Source: Achromobacter aloeverae (lineage in GTDB: Bacteria > Pseudomonadota > Gammaproteobacteria > Burkholderiales > Burkholderiaceae_B). Taken from it: DNA of 64,000 bases. The DNA lies in contig NZ_PYAL01000006.1 in the NCBI RefSeq assembly GCF_004121055.1, positions 248,001 through 312,000 on the forward strand, in the 5' to 3' direction. A program made the translations under genes and the position numbers. Below, piece by piece: positions 51,385 to 60,485 of this stretch (position 1 is the first letter of the stretch; each line of letters opens with the position of its first letter). The notes beneath the pieces are model-generated. The model was not told where the DNA came from. It saw only the letters and a program-made list of their open reading frames with translations, and ran no database searches.

Positions 51385-52942
51385 CGTGTACGCCAAGACC
51401 GCCTCCTTCATCGTGCTGGCCGCCGCCCTGGGCTTGGCGGGCTGCGCCACGTCCTCGCTGGACCTGGCGCCGGCGCAGCCCGGGGGCGCCTGGCATCCCA
51501 GCACGGATGGCGAGGGCGAGATCCTCGCCGCGCCACCCACGCTTGCGGGTGGCAAGGGCAGCGGCGACTACACCCTGCCCGCCAACAGGAAGCTGGCGCA
51601 ACTGCCTGCCGCCGCGGACCTGGATCCCGCGCATGACTATGACCTGCCCGAGTTGATCGACCTGGCGCAGTCGTCCAATCCACGCACGCTGGTCGCGTGG
51701 AACGCCGCGCGCAACGCCGCGCTGGCGGTCGGCATCGGCAAGAGCGCCTACCTGCCTTATGTGGCGGCCACCGCCATGGGCGGCTATTTCACCGGCCATG
51801 GCGATACGTCGACCCGGCTTTACTCCGGCTCGTCGCTGGATTCCACGATACATGGCGGGGTCGCCGCGCTGTCCCTGCAATGGCTGCTGTTCGACTTCGG
51901 TGGCCGGGACGCGCGCGTGCAAGCCGCCGAACAGGTGTCCATCGCCGCCAACATCGCCTGGACCGGCGTGCACCAGCAGATCATCCACGAGGTCAGCATC
52001 GCGTACTACCGGTACGATGCCGCGCGCGGGCGTACGCGGAATTATCGCCAGGCGCTGGACAATGCTGGCATCCTGCTGGACGCGGCGCGGGCCCGCTACA
52101 AGCGGGGCGTGGGCACGGTCATCGAAACCGCCATGGCCGAACAGAATGTCGCGCAGGCCAGGCTGGCGCTGGTTTCCTCGGAGGGCGTGGAAAGCGATGC
52201 GTATCTGGGCCTGGTCACTGCCCTGGGAGTATCGCCATTGTCCAAGCCGCGCATCGCGGCGCTGCCGCGGCGGCCCTTGCCGGCGAGCCTGGACCATTCG
52301 GTGGACGCGCTTGTCTCCGAGTCGCTGGCGCGCCGTCCCGACGTGCTGGGCGCCTATGCGGCCATGAAGGCGGAGCAGGCCAAGGCCAAGGCCGCGGAGA
52401 CCACGTTCCTGCCCAAGGTCTTCCTGTCGGCCTCGACCGCGTACAACTCCAGCCACTCCGCCATCAACGCCATTCCCGCCGTCGGGCAACAGTCCGCCAC
52501 CGTCAATCTGGACAACCGCCGGTACGGTTCCAGCGTCTTGCTGGGCGTGACGGTGCCGCTCTATGACGGCGGACTGCGTTCGGCCGTGCTGGCGCAGGCG
52601 CGCAACGATGCCGCCAGCGCCGAACAGCGGCTGGCGCGCGCCCGGGACGAGGCGGCGCGGCAGATCGTCGCCGGCCAGAATGCCTTGCGGACCAGCCTGG
52701 CGTCTCATGACGCGGCCACCGTCCTGATGAAGACCTCCCGCACCGCGTACGACGCCGCGCTGGCCGCGTACCGTAGCGGCGTGGGATCCCTGATCGAAGT
52801 CACGCAGGCGCAAATCCAGATACTGGTGGCCGAGAATGCCTACGTGGACAGCTATAGCGGGGCATTGTCGGCGATCGCGGGACTGGCGCTGGCCACGGGC
52901 GAGGCGGGTCCTGCGCAGAAGCTGTCGGACCTGTCTCCCTAA
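51371..52942 (+). CDS. TolC-type outer-membrane efflux lipoprotein (NodT/OprM family)
   Basis: Outer-membrane factor of 523 residues. A signal peptide ends in the lipobox LAGC (about residue 26), so it is lipid-anchored. It has the two TolC/OprM repeats, for example LSLQWLLFDFGGRDARVQAAE and LGVTVPLYDGGLRSAVLAQA (each about 19-20 residues), and long helical coiled coils. It overlaps the FUSC gene by 14 bases and ends the four-gene efflux operon. Confidence 0.92.
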   Translation: MRRPDVYAKTASFIVLAAALGLAGCATSSLDLAPAQPGGAWHPSTDGEGEILAAPPTLAGGKGSGDYTLPANRKLAQLPAAADLDPAHDYDLPELIDLAQSSNPRTLVAWNAARNAALAVGIGKSAYLPYVAATAMGGYFTGHGDTSTRLYSGSSLDSTIHGGVAALSLQWLLFDFGGRDARVQAAEQVSIAANIAWTGVHQQIIHEVSIAYYRYDAARGRTRNYRQALDNAGILLDAARARYKRGVGTVIETAMAEQNVAQARLALVSSEGVESDAYLGLVTALGVSPLSKPRIAALPRRPLPASLDHSVDALVSESLARRPDVLGAYAAMKAEQAKAKAAETTFLPKVFLSASTAYNSSHSAINAIPAVGQQSATVNLDNRRYGSSVLLGVTVPLYDGGLRSAVLAQARNDAASAEQRLARARDEAARQIVAGQNALRTSLASHDAATVLMKTSRTAYDAALAAYRSGVGSLIEVTQAQIQILVAENAYVDSYSGALSAIAGLALATGEAGPAQKLSDLSP

Positions 52943-53053
52943 CCGTGTCCGCCACCAAGGCGCGCGCGGACAAGATCTGGCGCCGATTGGTGAATCTGTT
53001 GTACCACTGTATGCGGAATAGCTATCTTCTCAATCGATAGCCGACGTCCTAAA

Positions 53054-53083
53054 GTGTCATGCAAGCCGGTGTCATGCACGCCG
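53054..53083. repeat. Two adjacent 15-base near-identical copies
   Basis: GTGTCATGCAAGCCG is followed immediately by GTGTCATGCACGCCG, one base different. They lie about 110-140 bases before the next start, where a tandem operator would fit. No matching copy was noticed elsewhere in the window. Confidence 0.55.
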
Positions 53084-53195
53084 GCGATATCGCCCGCGAG
53101 ACGGACACTTTCAGAAACGCGCCGTTGCGCGGGCCTTGGCGCCGAGCCTGACCGGCGTATCGGTCCACGTATCTCCCGCGCAGGAAACCACATCC

Positions 53196-53885
53196 ATGAA
53201 CCCATCCCCCTCCTCCATGGCCGACGCCGTCGCGACCCTTACGGTGCGCCAGCAGGCCTTCGTGCCCATCGCGGCGTTCGCGGCCGCGGGCGACATCGGC
53301 CGGCTCGGCGCCGCGCTGGAATGCGGCCTGGATGCAGGCTTGACGGTCAGCGACGCCAGGGAAGTGCTGGTGCAGCTCTATGCCTACGCCGGCTTCCCGC
53401 GCAGCCTGAATGCGCTGGGCGAAATGATGAAAGTGCTGCAGGCGCGCAGGCAGCGCGGCATCCAGGACGCCCCCGGCAGCGCGCCCAGCCGCCCCATACC
53501 CAAGGGCGATGCCTTGCTGGCGGCGGGCACGGCGAACCAGACCGCCCTGTCGGGGGGACCGGTCGAGGGACCCTTGTTCGAGTTCGCGCCGATGGCCAAC
53601 GAGTATTTGCGCGCGCATTTGTTCGGCGACATCTTCGAGCGGGACAACCTGGATTGGCAAAGCCGCGAACTGGCGACCTTGGGCATGCTCTCCGCGCTGC
53701 CCGGCGCCGAAGCGCAATTGCAGGCGCACATGCGCATCGGCATGAACGTGGGGCTCACGGCGTCGCAGCTGCGGCAGGTCGCCGACGTGCTGGCCGACCG
53801 CGTGGACGCGGACGCCGCGGCGCGGGCGCGGGAAGCGCTCCAGCGGCACCTGGCCACGCTTGCGCCTTCGTCCGCGAAGAAGTAG
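53196..53885 (+). CDS. Carboxymuconolactone decarboxylase family (AhpD-like) protein
   Basis: A 229-residue helical protein with two CMD-type segments. The first is CGLDAGLTVSDAREVLVQLY followed by AYAGFPRSLNALG; the second has ERDNLDWQSRELATLGMLS and HMRIGMNVGLTASQLRQV. The C-x-x-C redox motif of AhpD is absent, so a decarboxylase- or binding-type role is more likely. AGGAAA precedes ATG 53196. It points toward, and is convergent with, the minus-strand Bug gene 36 bases away. Confidence 0.85.
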   Translation: MNPSPSSMADAVATLTVRQQAFVPIAAFAAAGDIGRLGAALECGLDAGLTVSDAREVLVQLYAYAGFPRSLNALGEMMKVLQARRQRGIQDAPGSAPSRPIPKGDALLAAGTANQTALSGGPVEGPLFEFAPMANEYLRAHLFGDIFERDNLDWQSRELATLGMLSALPGAEAQLQAHMRIGMNVGLTASQLRQVADVLADRVDADAAARAREALQRHLATLAPSSAKK

Positions 53886-53920
53886 GGGGGCGGGCGTGGC
53901 GGCCACCGCCCGGCCGGACC

Positions 53921-54874
53921 TCAGGGCGCCGTCCAGTACTTCTCCAGCAAGGATTCGAGCCGCTTGCTTTCCTGGGTCACGTCGCGGGTGAAGTCCTCCG
54001 GCGTGCTGAAGACCGGTTCGCCGCCATCGTGGCGGATCTGGGCCACCAGGTCGGCGTCCTGGGATGCCACGCGCACCGCGGCGGAGATTTCGTCCACGAC
54101 CGGCTGCGGCGTTTTCTTCGCGACGAGAAGCCCGTACCAGGTTTCACCGTGGACGTCGTAGCCGGCCTCGGCCAGGGTGGGCGCGTTCGGGACCTGGCTG
54201 GAGCGGCGGTCGGAGCCCACCGCCAGCAATTGGAACAGGCCGCCCTGGATCTGCCCCAGGCTGGAGGTCACGGCCGGCACGGCCATGGCGATGTGCCCGC
54301 CGGCAACGTCGGTCATCATGGGGGCGGTGCCCTTGTACGGGATATTGATCGCATTCGGGATGCCCGCCACGTCCATCAACTGCTTGCCGATCAACTGCGC
54401 ATAGGCGCTGCCGGATCCCCAGGAGCAGTCGGCGCGGCCTGCCTTGCACAGCGCCACGTAGTCGGCCAGGGTCTTCACCCCCAGCTTGGGAGAGACGCCG
54501 AACGCCAGCGGCGAAGTCTGGATCTTGGAGATGTAGCGGAAGTCCTCGACGGCATTGACCCGGGCCTGGGGCATGGTCTTCTTCCAGAGCATCATCTGGC
54601 TGATCTGGAACAACAGGGTGTAGCCGTCGGCAGGCGCCCGCAGCACCCGCTCCGATCCCACCAGGCCTTCGGCGCCCGGGACGTTCTCGACGATGACGGG
54701 GATTTTCCAGCGCTGCGAGAAGTTGCGCGCCAGTTTACGCGCGACGGTATCGGTGCCGCCGCCCGCCGGATAGGGGACGATGATGGTGACCGGCTTGTCG
54801 GGATAGGCGGCATTGGCGGGGGCGGTGGCGACCAACGCGAGCACGCTCAGCGCGATCGAGGCGAGGATTTTCAA
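53921..54874 (-). CDS. Bug/TctC-type substrate-binding protein
   Basis: Periplasmic binding protein of 317 residues starting at TTG 54874, with GGAG six bases upstream. The signal peptide ends ANAAYPDKPVTIIVPYPAGG, and motifs VENVPGAEGLVGSERVL, WGSGSAYAQLIGKQ and INIPYKGTAPMMTDVAGGH are typical. It is the last gene of the long minus-strand catabolic operon, about 110 bases after the PrpD-type gene. TctA/TctB partners are missing from the window. It may bind the same carboxylate as the Bug protein at 60.5 kb or a product. Confidence 0.92.
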   Translation of the reverse strand: MKILASIALSVLALVATAPANAAYPDKPVTIIVPYPAGGGTDTVARKLARNFSQRWKIPVIVENVPGAEGLVGSERVLRAPADGYTLLFQISQMMLWKKTMPQARVNAVEDFRYISKIQTSPLAFGVSPKLGVKTLADYVALCKAGRADCSWGSGSAYAQLIGKQLMDVAGIPNAINIPYKGTAPMMTDVAGGHIAMAVPAVTSSLGQIQGGLFQLLAVGSDRRSSQVPNAPTLAEAGYDVHGETWYGLLVAKKTPQPVVDEISAAVRVASQDADLVAQIRHDGGEPVFSTPEDFTRDVTQESKRLESLLEKYWTAP

Positions 54875-54984
54875 GGTAGTCTCCGGTGTGTTTGATTGTT
54901 GGTGTGGTCATTGGTGAGGATCGTTGGCGACGGGCGTTGGCGTCGGCCATTGGCGTCGATGTCCGGCATCGATGGCCGGCGCGG

Positions 54985-56424
54985 CTACCGCCGCAGGCCC
55001 GCATCGAGCGCCCGCATGAAGTCGCGGCAGCCCTGCGCCGGCAGGTCACGGCAGCGCTCCAGCAAGGCTTCGCCCCCGGCGCCGAAGCCGCCCCACGCGA
55101 GACAATCGTCGAGCTTGGCGCACAGGGCCTGTTCGCTCAACGGCTGTTCGTGCGAGCCGTTGAGGGTCCGCACTTGCCGCGTCAACCGGCGGCCGTCGCG
55201 CAAGTCCAGCGTGACGCGGGCCCAGCGCGGGTTGATCGGGCCCGCTGTTTCCTCGGATGTAACCAAGGCCTGCAGGCGCTGGACGGCGGGGCGTTGCACG
55301 GCCTCGTCGGTGAAGCTGGATAGCCGCACATGACCATCCAGGATCGCCGCCGCCATGGCATAGGGCAGGCTGAACTTGCCTTGCAGGCCGGTGGCGGGGC
55401 GGGGGTGGATCAAGGGCAGCAGGGCGGCATGGCTGGTCTCGACATGGATGGCCACGACGTCGTCGGCGACCACGCCGTGCGCTTCGCGCAGGGCCAGCAC
55501 GGCGTCCAGCGCCCGGTGCGTGGCGTAGCACATCGGGTACTGCTTGACGTCCAGGCCGCTGCGTTCGAGTTCCAGCGCGTCATCTGACCAGGGTTCGAGC
55601 GCGGCGTCCGGCGTGCCGGCGTAGAGTTTCAAATAGCCTTGCGGATGCTCCAGGGCATGCGTGCCGGCTTCGAGCCCCGCCGCCGCCAGGCAGGCGGCCC
55701 GCAAGCCGGCGGCGCCCGCCTGGCCCGCCTGGAACGCCTTGGCCTGGCTGCCGACATTGGCGCGCGCGCCGGCGGCCTGGGCCAGGGCCAGGCCCAGGGC
55801 ATGGCGGGTGCGCGCCTCGTCCAGCCCCAGCAGGTGCGCGCAGGCGATCGTCGCCCCGAGGATGCCTATGCTGGCGGTGGTGTGCCAGCCATGCTCGTAT
55901 TGACGGGAGGCGAAAGCCCGCGAGAGTTGGCAAATGGCCTGCATGCCGATGGCGAAGGCCGAGCAGGCTTGCCGGCCGGTCAGGTCGCGCGCCTCGCCCA
56001 GGGCCAGGATGGCGGGCCACAGGACGACGCTGGGATGGCCGCGCATGGGCACGGTCACGTCGTCATAGTCGAGGACATGGCCGGCCAGGCCGTTGGCCCA
56101 GGCCGCGATCTCCGGCGCGGCGCGATAGGGCGCGCCCCACAGCGTGGACGAGGCCGTTGCGCCGTCCAGCGTGAGTAGGCCGGCTTCCTCCAGGTAACGG
56201 TGCGCCGCGGTGGTGGCCGGCTCGGCGCGGCCCGCCAGGCACACGGCCACGGTGTCGGCCAGCGAACGGGCGCAGCATTCGGCCTGGGCCGCCGTGAGCG
56301 CCAGCGGCGGGCGGACGGCATAGCCGGCAAGGATGGCCGTCGCGCTGGTTGAATGACCCGCCTGTCGCTGCGCGACTTCCTCCCCGAGGGAGGATTCGCG
56401 CTTGGGGCGGCCCGGCCCGCTCAT
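54985..56424 (-). CDS. MmgE/PrpD family protein
   Basis: A 479-residue protein of the 2-methylcitrate dehydratase (PrpD)/MmgE family. Family features: ADTVAVCLAGRAEP, YDDVTVPMRGHPSVVLWPA, TTASIGILGATIACAHLL and the segment DVKQYPMCYATHRALDAVL, where PrpD has K.Y..C...H. It starts ATG 56424, overlapping the stop of the LeuD-PrpF gene by four bases (ATGA), so the two are translationally coupled. PrpD enzymes dehydrate methylcitrate-like hydroxy-acids and some act on cis-aconitate. A dehydration or rehydration step on a branched dicarboxylate is the inferred role here. Confidence 0.88.
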   Translation of the reverse strand: MSGPGRPKRESSLGEEVAQRQAGHSTSATAILAGYAVRPPLALTAAQAECCARSLADTVAVCLAGRAEPATTAAHRYLEEAGLLTLDGATASSTLWGAPYRAAPEIAAWANGLAGHVLDYDDVTVPMRGHPSVVLWPAILALGEARDLTGRQACSAFAIGMQAICQLSRAFASRQYEHGWHTTASIGILGATIACAHLLGLDEARTRHALGLALAQAAGARANVGSQAKAFQAGQAGAAGLRAACLAAAGLEAGTHALEHPQGYLKLYAGTPDAALEPWSDDALELERSGLDVKQYPMCYATHRALDAVLALREAHGVVADDVVAIHVETSHAALLPLIHPRPATGLQGKFSLPYAMAAAILDGHVRLSSFTDEAVQRPAVQRLQALVTSEETAGPINPRWARVTLDLRDGRRLTRQVRTLNGSHEQPLSEQALCAKLDDCLAWGGFGAGGEALLERCRDLPAQGCRDFMRALDAGLRR

Positions 56425-58154
56425 AGGGCCTCCCGGCGCACGTAGGCGGTGCCGGCGATCAGGCGGCGCGCGGTTCGGCCGAAACCGAGGCGTTCGTAGC
56501 GGGGTTGTTCGGCGCCGGCGCCCTGGCCGTCTTGCGCCAGGCGCACGACCACCTCCATGACGCCCAGCGGATGGCCGATGCGCAGGCGATGCCTGTCGCC
56601 GCCGCCCGCCGCTTCGTGCACCAGCGTGCCGGCAATCGCCGACATGGCCGCCGTGCACATGGAACCGGTGCCGGCCATGCTCTCATGGCACTTGTTGTAG
56701 AAGATCAGGCGCGCGCGCAGGTCCATGGCGTCGCGCGGCACGTCGCGGCCCTCGCTGTCGGCGTAACCCGCGGGGGGCGCGACGATGACGACGAGCGGCA
56801 AGGCAGGGGAGTCCGACTCGGCCTTGTGCCAGTCCGCGCAGAGCCCGATGCGCTGCGCCGCCTTGCCGCGCAGTTCGCGCAGCGTGTCCAGCAGTGCGTC
56901 ATTGGCATTGATGGCGTCGGGAAGCTCGCTGCCGTCCAGGCCCAGGTCGGCCGCGCGCAGGAAGACACAGGGATTCGCGACGTCTCCCAGCGTCGCGGCC
57001 AGGCGGCGCCCGTCCTCCAGCTGGAATTCATCGACCGGCTTGCCGGTGGGCAACACGCGGCCCGTCTTGGCGCCCGTGGTGGCGCGATAGTCCATGAAGA
57101 TCTCGGCGCCCTGGCCCGGGACCCCCGGGATGGCGAAATCGCCTTCCACGCGGACGCGGCCGTTGCGCGTGGGCACATGGGCGATCAGGATCTTGCGGGT
57201 ATTGGTGTTGTGGATGCGGACTTCCGTGACGCCGTCGCCCGCCGGCACCAGGCCCGCCGCGATGGCATAGGGGCCGACGGCCGCCGAGATATTGCCGCAG
57301 TTGCTCGTGTAGACGACGATGCCCCGGCCCGGCGGCACGATGCCGTAGGTGTAGTCGACATCGGCGTCGGGCCGGCTGCTCTTGCCGACGATGGCCAGCT
57401 TGGCCGTCACCAGGCGCGAGCCGCCCAGGCCGTCGATCTGCAGCAGGTCATCGCTGCCCATGACGGCCTTGAGCAGTGCGTCCCGCCGGGGGCCGGCCGG
57501 CGGCAGGTCCTCGGCGTTGAAGAATGCCCCCTTGCTGGTGCCGCCTCGCATCAGCGTGCACGGCACGCCGATTTCCTCGTCCGGCCAGCGCCAGGGATGA
57601 TCGGCCTGGTCCCGGGCCTGCCATTGCCGGATATCCGCCGCGCGGAGCAAGGTCTGCTGGATGTCGTCCAGTCCTTCGAGCAGCGCCGCCCGCCGCAGCG
57701 GATCGACGGTGAATGCGACGGATGCCCCGTCGGGCGTGGTAATGCGCTGCGCTTGCAGGTCGACCCGGAAGCCCGGTCCGGCCTGCGCGGCCAGGCGGTG
57801 GACCTGCTCCTCCGGCAGCACGATGGGCAGCAGGCCGTTCTGGAAGCAGTTGTTGAAGAAGATGTCGCCAAACCCGGGAGCGATGACACAGCGCACGCCA
57901 CGCGCGGACAAGGCCCAGACCGCGCCCTCGCGCGACGAGCCGCAGCCGAAATTGCGGCCCGCCAACAGGATGGGGCTGGGATCGCCGGCCGTGAACGGAT
58001 AGTCGGGCGTGCCTTGCAGCGATTCGAAGACCACGTCGCCCAAGGCGTCCCGGGACAAGGTGCTCAGGCGCTCGATGCGGATGATGACGTCGGTGTCGAC
58101 GTTGTCGCGCATGAGCGCGGCGGCGCGTCCTTCGACGGTGGAGTAGGGTTGCAT
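56421..58154 (-). CDS. Fusion of LeuD-type hydratase small subunit and PrpF-type isomerase
   Basis: A 577-residue two-domain protein. Residues about 1-190 are a 3-isopropylmalate-dehydratase small subunit (swivelling) domain: RDNVDTDVII (16-25) and LAGRNFGCGSSREGAVWAL (64-82), with FFNNCFQNGLLPI (99-111). Residues about 195-577 are a PrpF (DUF453) isomerase: GVPCTLMRGGTSKGAFF (196-212), then YTSNCGNISAAVGPYAI with the conserved Cys, and CHESMAGTGSMCTAAM near the C-terminus. The linker (about 170-195) contains no stop or frame shift, so it is a true fusion in frame. PrpF-family enzymes shift double bonds in aconitate-like acids; methylitaconate isomerase (Mii) belongs here. It abuts the LeuC-type gene. 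Confidence 0.9.
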   Translation of the reverse strand: MQPYSTVEGRAAALMRDNVDTDVIIRIERLSTLSRDALGDVVFESLQGTPDYPFTAGDPSPILLAGRNFGCGSSREGAVWALSARGVRCVIAPGFGDIFFNNCFQNGLLPIVLPEEQVHRLAAQAGPGFRVDLQAQRITTPDGASVAFTVDPLRRAALLEGLDDIQQTLLRAADIRQWQARDQADHPWRWPDEEIGVPCTLMRGGTSKGAFFNAEDLPPAGPRRDALLKAVMGSDDLLQIDGLGGSRLVTAKLAIVGKSSRPDADVDYTYGIVPPGRGIVVYTSNCGNISAAVGPYAIAAGLVPAGDGVTEVRIHNTNTRKILIAHVPTRNGRVRVEGDFAIPGVPGQGAEIFMDYRATTGAKTGRVLPTGKPVDEFQLEDGRRLAATLGDVANPCVFLRAADLGLDGSELPDAINANDALLDTLRELRGKAAQRIGLCADWHKAESDSPALPLVVIVAPPAGYADSEGRDVPRDAMDLRARLIFYNKCHESMAGTGSMCTAAMSAIAGTLVHEAAGGGDRHRLRIGHPLGVMEVVVRLAQDGQGAGAEQPRYERLGFGRTARRLIAGTAYVRREAL

Positions 58155-59555
58155 TCAAAGTCTCCCGGCGGCGGTGATGACGCCCGCCAGCGCCGAGGCG
58201 GCGACCGTGGCGGGGCTGGCCAGGTGGGTACGTACCCGTGGACCCTGCCGGCCGACGAAATTGCGGTTGGTGGTGGAGACGACCCGCTCTTCCGGCGCGG
58301 CGATTTCGCCATTGGCGGCGACGCACATGCTGCAGCCCGGCTCGCGCCATTCGAAGCCGGCGGCGCGGAAGACCTGGTCCAGTCCTTGCGCCTCGGCCGC
58401 GCGCTTGACCGCTTCGGAACCCGGAACGACCCAGGCTTGCACATGGGCCGCCACGTGCTTGCCGCGCACCACGCGTGCGGCGGCTTCCAGGTCGGAGAGG
58501 CGGCCGTTGGCGCAGGACCCTATGAAGGCCCGGTCGATGCGCTGGCCGGCGATGGGCGCGCCCGCGGCCAGGCCCATGTAGGCCAGTGCGCGTTGCCGGG
58601 CGAGGCGGTCGTCGGCATCGGCGCAGTCGCCGGGGTCCGGGATCCGCCCGTCGATGGGCATGACGTGTTCCGGACTGGTGCCCCAGGTAATGGTGGGCGA
58701 GAGGGCGGTGATATCCAGGGTCTCGTCACGGTCGAAGACCGCGTCGGCGTCGCCGCGCAGCGCCAGCCAGGCCTGGGCGGCGGCGGGCCATTGCAGGGGC
58801 GAGGGGGCATGGGGCCGGCCGCGCAGGAAGTCCAGGCAGCGGCTGTCCGGCGCGATCATGCCGATGCGCGCGCCCATTTCGATGGAAAGATTGCATACCG
58901 TCATGCGCTCCTCCATCTCCATTTCCTCGATGATCGGGCCGGCATATTCGATGGCGTATCCCGTGCCCGCGCCCGTGCCGAGCACGCCGATGGCGTGCAG
59001 GATGACGTCCTTGGCCGTCACGCCTTCGGCGCGCGTGCCGACCAGGCGCAGGCGCATGGTCCTGGGCTTGCGCAGGCGCAGTGTCTGCGTGGCCAGCGCG
59101 TGCGCGAGTTCGGAGGTGCCGACGCCGAAAGCCAGCGCGCCCAGCGCGCCGTTGGTGCAGGTGTGGCTGTCGCCGCATATCGCCGTCAGGCCGGGCTGGA
59201 TGAGACCCAGCTCCGGTCCCATGACATGGACGATCCCATGGCCGGGCTGCCCGATGTCGAAGAAGCGGATACCGGCCTCGTCGCAGCGCGCGCGCAGGTC
59301 GTTCCACAGGCGGCCGCCGGGCGGATAGCTGTGCGGGCCGCGTCCCGGCGCCGACGACACCGCGTGGTCCGGCGTGGCGAAGGCCAGCGTGGGCTGGGCG
59401 ACGGGCAGCGCGCGCCCACGCAGCGCATTCAGGCTGGCGGTGCCGGACAGGTCGTGCAACAGGACCCGGTCGATGTGCAGCAGCACCCAGCCGCCGTCCA
59501 GCACCTTGACGACATGCTGGTCCCAGACCTTATCGAACAGTGTTTTCGCGCTCAT
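58155..59555 (-). CDS. LeuC-type aconitase family hydratase large subunit
   Basis: A 466-residue protein of the 3-isopropylmalate dehydratase large-subunit/homoaconitase group. The [4Fe-4S] ligand cysteines are conserved at 348 (FIGSCANGR), 408 and 411 (EPGCSMC), and the substrate-side CGDSHTCTNGALGALAFG (128-145) is intact. The length equals that of LeuC. Its partner is the LeuD domain of the next gene, which starts immediately after the stop. A leucine-synthesis role is unlikely because the operon contains no other leu gene. It is predicted to hydrate a maleate-like acid, such as dimethylmaleate or citraconate. Confidence 0.88.
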   Translation of the reverse strand: MSAKTLFDKVWDQHVVKVLDGGWVLLHIDRVLLHDLSGTASLNALRGRALPVAQPTLAFATPDHAVSSAPGRGPHSYPPGGRLWNDLRARCDEAGIRFFDIGQPGHGIVHVMGPELGLIQPGLTAICGDSHTCTNGALGALAFGVGTSELAHALATQTLRLRKPRTMRLRLVGTRAEGVTAKDVILHAIGVLGTGAGTGYAIEYAGPIIEEMEMEERMTVCNLSIEMGARIGMIAPDSRCLDFLRGRPHAPSPLQWPAAAQAWLALRGDADAVFDRDETLDITALSPTITWGTSPEHVMPIDGRIPDPGDCADADDRLARQRALAYMGLAAGAPIAGQRIDRAFIGSCANGRLSDLEAAARVVRGKHVAAHVQAWVVPGSEAVKRAAEAQGLDQVFRAAGFEWREPGCSMCVAANGEIAAPEERVVSTTNRNFVGRQGPRVRTHLASPATVAASALAGVITAAGRL

Positions 59556-60453
59556 GTCCGGCGTGCTCCGTATCGAGATTCGCGGCGGCCTCCGGCGGCT
59601 CGCGAAAGCGTGTGCGCAGGGCGTTCCATTCGTCGGCGCCGAAGCGCCGCGAGCGTTCCTGCAACTTCGGACCGGACTCGGCGCTGGGCGCCACGCCGGT
59701 ACGCTGGAGGTCGCCCAGCGCCTGGTCGCACGCCTGCACCACCGCCACCAGCAGCAGGCTGGGGAGGATGGTCAGCTTGTAGCCGAAGCCGCGCAGCTGT
59801 TCGAGGGTGACGTCCGGCGACTTGCCGCCCTTGACCAGGTTGAACAGGCAGGGACCCCGCACCGCCTTGGGAACAAGGGCGATTTCCTCCAGGGTCTGCG
59901 CGGCTTCCACGAACGCCATGTCGGCGCCTGCCGCAAGGGCCGCGTTGGCGCGCCACAACGCTTCGTCCAGGCTTGCCACGGCGCGCGCATCGGTGCGGGC
60001 GATGATGGTGAAGTCCGGGTTGCGCCGCGCGGCCACCGCCGCGCGTATCTTGGCCAGATAGTCCTCGCGCGACACGAGCTCCTTGCCGTCCAGGTGCCCG
60101 CAGCGCTTGGGCGACACCTGGTCTTCGATGTGCAGGGCGGCGACCCCGCGCATTTCGTATTCCTGGACGGTGCGCGTGACATTGAGCTCGTTGCCATAGC
60201 CGGTATCGGCGTCGGCGATGACGGGAATGCGCGCGGCGCGGGCGATGAGGCCGGCGTTGTCGGCCATCTCGCTCATGGTCAGCAGGCCGAAATCGGGATA
60301 GCCCTTGGACGCCGACGTGCCCGCGCCGGTCATGTAGACGGCCTGGAAGCCCGCCTGTTCGGTCAGGCGCGCGGTGATGCCGTCGAAAGCCCCGGGCGCG
60401 ACGATCATGCCGTCCGCGCGGATCATGGCGCGTAGGCGGCTGGCTTGGTTCAT
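59530..60453 (-). CDS. Isocitrate lyase/PEP mutase family C-C lyase
   Basis: A 307-residue enzyme of the ICL/PEP-mutase superfamily (methylisocitrate lyase and 2,3-dimethylmalate lyase subgroup). DADTGYG (81-87) supplies the Mg ligands and SPKRCGHLDGKELV (114-127) carries the KRCGH motif with the catalytic Cys118, so it should be a lyase rather than a mutase. GAFDGITARLTEQAGFQAVY and EDQVSPKRCG (split by my numbering) are also typical. CAGGAGT precedes ATG 60453. It overlaps the LeuC gene by 26 bases. It probably splits a substituted malate into pyruvate and a carboxylic acid. Confidence 0.9.
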   Translation of the reverse strand: MNQASRLRAMIRADGMIVAPGAFDGITARLTEQAGFQAVYMTGAGTSASKGYPDFGLLTMSEMADNAGLIARAARIPVIADADTGYGNELNVTRTVQEYEMRGVAALHIEDQVSPKRCGHLDGKELVSREDYLAKIRAAVAARRNPDFTIIARTDARAVASLDEALWRANAALAAGADMAFVEAAQTLEEIALVPKAVRGPCLFNLVKGGKSPDVTLEQLRGFGYKLTILPSLLLVAVVQACDQALGDLQRTGVAPSAESGPKLQERSRRFGADEWNALRTRFREPPEAAANLDTEHAGHERENTVR

Positions 60454-60485
60454 GCTGGATACTCCTGCGGTGGTCAATCGGGAAT

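Noticed and set aside
53196-53885. Considered as an AhpD-type peroxidase-linked reductase
   Set aside because: The CxxC motif required for AhpD activity is missing.
58155-59555. Considered as the leucine-biosynthesis leuC gene
   Set aside because: It is fused in an operon with a lyase, a PrpF-domain protein and binding proteins, no leuB or leuA is present, and the small subunit is joined to an isomerase. A catabolic hydratase fits better.
56505-59810. 1,100-codon plus-strand open frame opposite the LeuD-PrpF and LeuC genes
   Set aside because: Low-complexity composition and no recognisable domain; it is the antisense shadow of two conserved enzymes with intact catalytic residues.
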